The notes under the pieces were generated by a model that worked only from the letters and a program-made list of their open reading frames with translations, searched no databases and had not been told where the DNA came from. A stretch of 64,000 nt of DNA, taken from positions 6,127,001-6,191,000 of the forward strand of contig NZ_CP107929.1 of NCBI RefSeq assembly GCF_036017915.1, given 5' to 3'. Source of the DNA: Micromonospora sp. NBC_00421 (GTDB lineage: Bacteria; Actinomycetota; Actinomycetes; Mycobacteriales; Micromonosporaceae). Shown here in pieces: positions 60,493-64,000 of the stretch (its first letter is position 1; each line of letters starts with the position of its first letter). Made by a program: the position numbers and the translations under genes.

Positions 60493-62279
60493 CCGTCCCC
60501 CTCCCCGGCTGCCGCTCCCGGCCCGGCTGCCGCTCCCGGCCGGTCTGCGGCGGGCGGGCCGGGAGTGAGGGCGGCGGGCAGGTCGACGATGCGCGAGCGG
60601 AGCAGCTCACCGAGCGCCTTGGCCTGCGGGTCGAACCGGGTGGAGGCGGCCACCCCCGGCCCGAGCAGGCCCCGGATCACGAAGTTGACCGCCCGCAGGT
60701 GCGGCAGCTCGTACCGTTCGACGGTCAACGCGGCGGTCTCCGGCAGCAGCTCGGCCAGCCGCGCGACGGTCAGCCATTCCCGCAGCCAGCCCCAGGTCGC
60801 GTCGGTGCGCGCCCAGACGCCGAGGTTGGCGTCGCCACCCTTGTCACCCGACCGGGCCCCGACCAGCTCACCCAACGGCCCCCGCCGGGTCGGCCCGGTC
60901 GCCGGTGCCGGGTCCACCGGTGCGGCGGGCCCCGCCGGAGCGGGCACCGGCCGGGTCTCGGCCTGTGGCGTGGCGTCCGGCGTGGTCTGTGGTGCGGTCT
61001 GCGGCGGCGGGGGGATCGGCAGCCGGGTGCCGTCCGGTAGCACGGCGACGTGGGGCACGTCGACCTGCGGCACGGCGTCGGCGGTGAAGACCCCGTACGG
61101 GGTGGCGTCGCCGGGCAGGGTGGTCAGCGTGCATCCCGGGTAGGAGGCGAGGGCCAGCTCCACCGCCGCCGCCGAGAAGGCCCGCCCGGCCCGCACCCGG
61201 TCACCGTCACGCAGGTGTACGTGCAGCAGCGCGCTCGCCGTCTCGGTGTCGACCGCGTCGACGTGGTCGGTACGGGCCAGCGTGAACTCCAGCCCGTCCG
61301 CGCCGACCGCCGCCTCGACCTGCCCCCGGACCAGGGCTGCCTTGGCGGGGATGTCCAGCCCGCAGAGCACGAACGTCATCGCGTTGCGGAAGCCGCCCAG
61401 GTTGTTGACGCCCACCTTGAGGGTGGCCGGCGGTGGGGTGCCCCGGACCCCGCCCACCCGCACCCGGTCCGGCCCGTCCTGGTGCAGCCGTACCGTGTCC
61501 AGTCGGGTCACCACGTCCGGGCCGAGGTAGTCGGGGCCGCCCACCTCGTACAACAGTTGGGCGGTGACGGTCTCGACGGTGACCGCGCCGCCGGTGCCGG
61601 GGTGCTTGGTGAGCACCGACGAGCCGTCCGGGTGGATCTCGGCGATCGGGAAGCCGGGTCGGCGTCCACCGTCGGGCAGTTCGGTGAAGAAGCTGAAGTT
61701 GCCGCCGGTGACCTGGGCCCCGCACTCGATCAGGTGCCCGGCGACTGTGGCGCCGGCCAGCGCGTCCAGGTCGTCGGGTCGCCAGCCGAACCGGGCGATG
61801 GCCGGCCCGACCGTCAGCGAGGCGTCGGTGACCCGCCCGGTGACCACCACGTCCGCCCCGGCGTCCAGGCAGGCGGCGATGCCGAACGCGCCGAGGTAGG
61901 CGTTGGCGGTGAGCGCGTCCGGTCGGGGCAGTGCGTCGCCCTCGACGTGGCCGACCCGGACGGCGAGGCCGAGCCGGTCGGCGAGCGCGCCGATCGCGGC
62001 GGCCAACCCGGCCGGGTGCAACCCGCCCGCGTTGGTGACGATCCGTACGCCCCGGTCCAGGGCGGTGCCGAGACAGCCTTCGAGCTGGCGCAGGAAGGTC
62101 TTCGCATAGCCGAGGTCCGGGTCGCGCAGCCGGTCCCGACCGAGGATCAGCATGGTCAGCTCGGCCAGGTAGTCGCCGGTCAGCACGTCCAGCTCACCGT
62201 CGTCGAGCATCTCCCGCCAGGCGGTGGACCGGTCACCGTAGAAGCCGGAGGCGTTGCCCACCCGGAGCACGCCGCTCAC
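60489..62279 (-). CDS. AtuA-like (acyclic terpene utilisation, DUF1446) protein
   Basis: 596 residues from GTG 62279. The N-terminal about 430 residues (LRVGNASGFYGDRS, LTGDYLAELTMLIL, VTNAGGLHPAGLAAAI, GADVVVTGRVTDASL, GHLIECGAQVTGGNF) are the DUF1446 domain. After a Pro/Thr-rich linker, LGELVGARSGDKGGDANLGV begins the C-terminal AtuA-like domain. In Pseudomonas AtuA is required for citronellol/geraniol breakdown, with unknown activity. It is coupled by overlaps at both ends to the dehydrogenase and isomerase-like genes. Confidence 0.9.
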   Translation of the reverse strand: MSGVLRVGNASGFYGDRSTAWREMLDDGELDVLTGDYLAELTMLILGRDRLRDPDLGYAKTFLRQLEGCLGTALDRGVRIVTNAGGLHPAGLAAAIGALADRLGLAVRVGHVEGDALPRPDALTANAYLGAFGIAACLDAGADVVVTGRVTDASLTVGPAIARFGWRPDDLDALAGATVAGHLIECGAQVTGGNFSFFTELPDGGRRPGFPIAEIHPDGSSVLTKHPGTGGAVTVETVTAQLLYEVGGPDYLGPDVVTRLDTVRLHQDGPDRVRVGGVRGTPPPATLKVGVNNLGGFRNAMTFVLCGLDIPAKAALVRGQVEAAVGADGLEFTLARTDHVDAVDTETASALLHVHLRDGDRVRAGRAFSAAAVELALASYPGCTLTTLPGDATPYGVFTADAVPQVDVPHVAVLPDGTRLPIPPPPQTAPQTTPDATPQAETRPVPAPAGPAAPVDPAPATGPTRRGPLGELVGARSGDKGGDANLGVWARTDATWGWLREWLTVARLAELLPETAALTVERYELPHLRAVNFVIRGLLGPGVAASTRFDPQAKALGELLRSRIVDLPAALTPGPPAADRPGAAAGPGAAAGEGDG

Positions 62280-63172
62280 GCCGTCGCCCCGGTGCGCTCG
62301 TCCCGGCCGTCCGGGGCCGCCGCGTCGCCGGCCCCGGACGCGCTGTCGCGCACCGTCGGTCGGCCGGCTTCCGGCGTGGCCCGTTCGCGGTCGGTGGTGC
62401 GTGGGTCGCGCCCGGCGCCCGGTGGGCCGGCGAAGGCCTGGGCCACGTCGAGCCAGGCGTCGGCGGTCGGGCCGGTGGCGGCCAGGGCGGTGTCGGCGCG
62501 GTGTCGGCGCTGGGTGACCAGCAGGCAGAAGTCGAGCGCCGGGCCGACGACCCGGTCCGCCGCGTCGGCCGGCCCGAAGGTCCAGCGTGACCCGTCCGGC
62601 GCGGCGAGTTCGACCCGCACCGGCACCGTCGGCACCGACCGGCCGTGGGCGGCGAAACCATGCCCGAGGGTACGGAATCCGAGGTACGCGACGTGCCGCA
62701 ACCGCGCCGTCGGGGTGCGGGTCACGCCGAGCGCCTCGGCGACGTCCTCGCCGTGTGCCCAGGTTTCCATGAGCCGGGCGGTGACCATCGAGGCGGCCGA
62801 CATCCGGGTGCCGTACCAGGGCAGTTTCTCCCCGGCCGGCACGGCGGCCAGGGCGGCGGTGAGACCGGCCCGGCCGGTGCGCCAACGGGTGAGCAGGGTG
62901 GCCGGCGGTGCCAGGAACTCCGCCGCCCCGTCCTCGACCAGCCGGCTCGGGTCGGCGGCCGAGGTGACCGAGGCGTGGAAGGCCGTCGGATCGGTGGCTG
63001 CCAACCGGGCGACGTGGTCGGTCCAGGCCAGGTGGGCGATCTGGTGGGCGACCGTCCAGCGGGGCGCGGGTGTGGGCCGCTTCCACGCCTCGTTGGGCAG
63101 CGCGGCGACGAGCGCGTCGAGCTGGTCGGACTCCTCGGCCAGGTCGGCGAGCAGTGCGGTCGGGTCGACCAT
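62276..63172 (-). CDS. Mycothiol-type maleylpyruvate isomerase-like (TIGR03084) protein
   Basis: 298 residues. The DinB-like four-helix metal site is visible: WTVAHQIAHLAWTDHVARL supplies His ligands and LMETWAHGEDVAEALG the C-terminal Glu/His pair. A C-terminal ligand-binding beta domain (LRHVAYLGFRTLGHGF, VRVELAAPDGSRWTFG, DFCLLVTQRRHR) follows, and the last about 45 residues are disordered. Family members use mycothiol or act in acyl-CoA clusters like this one. ATG with GGGAGG. Confidence 0.87.
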   Translation of the reverse strand: MVDPTALLADLAEESDQLDALVAALPNEAWKRPTPAPRWTVAHQIAHLAWTDHVARLAATDPTAFHASVTSAADPSRLVEDGAAEFLAPPATLLTRWRTGRAGLTAALAAVPAGEKLPWYGTRMSAASMVTARLMETWAHGEDVAEALGVTRTPTARLRHVAYLGFRTLGHGFAAHGRSVPTVPVRVELAAPDGSRWTFGPADAADRVVGPALDFCLLVTQRRHRADTALAATGPTADAWLDVAQAFAGPPGAGRDPRTTDRERATPEAGRPTVRDSASGAGDAAAPDGRDERTGATA

Positions 63173-63240
63173 GGTGCCTCCCGGGCGGGTGGGTCGATGA
63201 GCGCGGGTCAGGGCCGGTCGGGCCGGTGGGGTCGGGTCGG

Positions 63241-63873
63241 TCAGGGTTGGTCGAGGGGCGGGTGTGGTCCGGGGGTGAGCAGGGTGGCGAGCTGGCGTTT
63301 CCAGGTGTGCAACAGGGCGGTGCGGCGGGCCGAGTCGTCGTGGAGCAGGTTGGCCACGCCGAGCCCGCGGAGCAGGTCGAGGGTGGCCTGCACCGCCTCG
63401 CGGACCCCGGGGCGGCGCTCGTCCACGTCGAGCAGCGCGACGGTGAGCCGGTGCATCTCCCGACCCACCCTTGCCTCCAGTGGTACCAACGCGCCGCGTA
63501 GCTCCGGGTCGGTGCGGGCGGCCACCCACAGCTCCAGCGCGGCGACGAAGAGCGGCCCGGTGAAGGCGACGCCGAGCAGGTCGATCACCCGGTCGAGTCG
63601 CTGCGGGCCGACCGGCAGCGCCTCGGCCTCGACGCGCAGCTCTTCGGCGCGTCGCTCGGCGAGGTGGGCGACGGCGGCGGTGACCAGGGCCGCCTTGGTG
63701 GGGTAGTGGTGCAGCTGGGCGCCACGGGAGACCCCGGCGTGGCTGGCGACCACCGTGGTGGTGGTGCCCGACCAGCCGTACCGGACCAGGCAGTCGACAG
63801 TCGCTTCGAGCAGCCGGGCCCGGGTGGCGCGGCTGCGCTCCTGTTGGGGGACGCGGGTCGATGCGGCGGACAC
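63241..63873 (-). CDS. TetR-family repressor of the catabolic operon
   Basis: 210 residues. N-terminal HTH: RSRATRARLLEATVDCLVRYGWSGTTTTVVASHAGVSRGAQLHHYPTKAALV-type pattern with the conserved GVSRGAQLHHY recognition helix. The C-terminal ligand domain is helical (VGREMHRLTVALLDVDE). GTG 63873 is chosen; an in-frame ATG lies 27 nt upstream. A 14-bp palindrome 30 bp upstream is the likely operator. The 68 bp between it and the isomerase-like gene are short enough for one operon. Confidence 0.9.
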   Translation of the reverse strand: MSAASTRVPQQERSRATRARLLEATVDCLVRYGWSGTTTTVVASHAGVSRGAQLHHYPTKAALVTAAVAHLAERRAEELRVEAEALPVGPQRLDRVIDLLGVAFTGPLFVAALELWVAARTDPELRGALVPLEARVGREMHRLTVALLDVDERRPGVREAVQATLDLLRGLGVANLLHDDSARRTALLHTWKRQLATLLTPGPHPPLDQP

Positions 63874-63902
63874 GGGGACAGCGTGCCGCCGCCGAAACAA
63901 AC

Positions 63903-63916
63903 AGTCAAGCTTGACT
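63903..63916. promoter_or_regulatory. TetR operator palindrome
   Basis: AGTCAAGCTTGACT, a perfect 14-bp palindrome, in AT-richer DNA upstream of the TetR gene. It contains TTGACT on both strands, so it could overlap a -35 box of the operon and of a divergent gene. The last 84 bases of the window show nothing else. Confidence 0.65.
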
Positions 63917-64000
63917 TTTTCTGTGGCATCGGCTGATCGTTCCGGTCGGGCCCCAGGGGAGTGCGGCAGGGATCGGGGAGAGTTGTCGCCGCTCCCGCTC

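Noticed and set aside
60489..63086. An 865-residue AtuA protein starting far upstream
   Set aside because: The upstream part is out of frame with, and fully overlaps, the isomerase-like gene. GTG 62279 gives a family-length protein and a GTGA overlap.

Overview
The window is high-GC actinobacterial DNA with many GTG starts, ATGA/GTGA gene overlaps and strong third-position G/C. The gene content (WhiB, mycothiol-type enzyme, GAF-GGDEF protein, class III cyclase fused to an AAA/TPR module) and gene order suggest a Micromonosporaceae chromosome, probably Micromonospora or a close relative. That assignment is an inference from gene content; no 16S gene is present.

Layout. 0-10 kb is chromosome: a partial lipoprotein, aspartokinase and aspartate-semialdehyde dehydrogenase, a diguanylate cyclase, small secreted and cytosolic proteins, a truncated M23 peptidase, a secreted I36-like protein and an ArsR-type regulator. 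From 10.1 to 33.65 kb two integrative elements sit in tandem in a tRNA-Pro(CGG) gene. Copies of the tRNA 3' end plus a terminator hairpin lie at 10.06-10.14, 19.45-19.54 and 33.57-33.68 kb; only the last belongs to the intact tRNA. Element 1 (about 9.4 kb) has rolling-circle Rep, Xis and integrase at its right end but no TraB; its middle holds small uncharacterised and membrane proteins, one of them frameshifted. Element 2 (about 14.2 kb) looks like a complete actinomycete integrative and conjugative element (AICE): GntR repressor with operators, a leftward GntR-HAD-putative Ntn-hydrolase operon, a rightward transfer operon ending in an FtsK-like TraB followed by a candidate clt repeat cluster, a Prim-Pol/DUF3631 replication module with iteron-like repeats, then Xis and integrase.

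33.7-43.9 kb is a conserved actinobacterial block in the same content as the mycobacterial Rv3677c-Rv3683 neighbourhood: metallophosphoesterase, (YqeY), PonA2-like penicillin-binding protein, WhiB4-like regulator, two ArsA-type ATPases, DUF4177, RidA-like and metallo-beta-lactamase proteins. Where mycobacteria have crp next, this genome has a 1190-residue cyclase-AAA-TPR protein overlapping the hydrolase gene. 47.6-54.1 kb holds a membrane protein, a receptor-like Ser/Thr kinase, a secreted tripeptidyl-aminopeptidase-like hydrolase and a solute-binding lipoprotein coupled to a membrane protein. 54.1-63.9 kb is a leftward catabolic operon (TetR, mycothiol-type isomerase-like protein, AtuA-like protein, acyl-CoA dehydrogenase, carboxyltransferase, biotin carboxylase/carrier, second acyl-CoA dehydrogenase) that probably degrades a branched or terpenoid acyl-CoA. 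It is interrupted by two triplicated arrays of a roughly 59-bp extragenic repeat.

The most interesting part is element 2: a repressor co-transcribed with a HAD phosphatase and a protein whose N-terminus fits the proteasome-type Thr1/Asp17/Lys33 pattern, on a mobile element that also carries a Pycsar-effector-like membrane protein without a cyclase.
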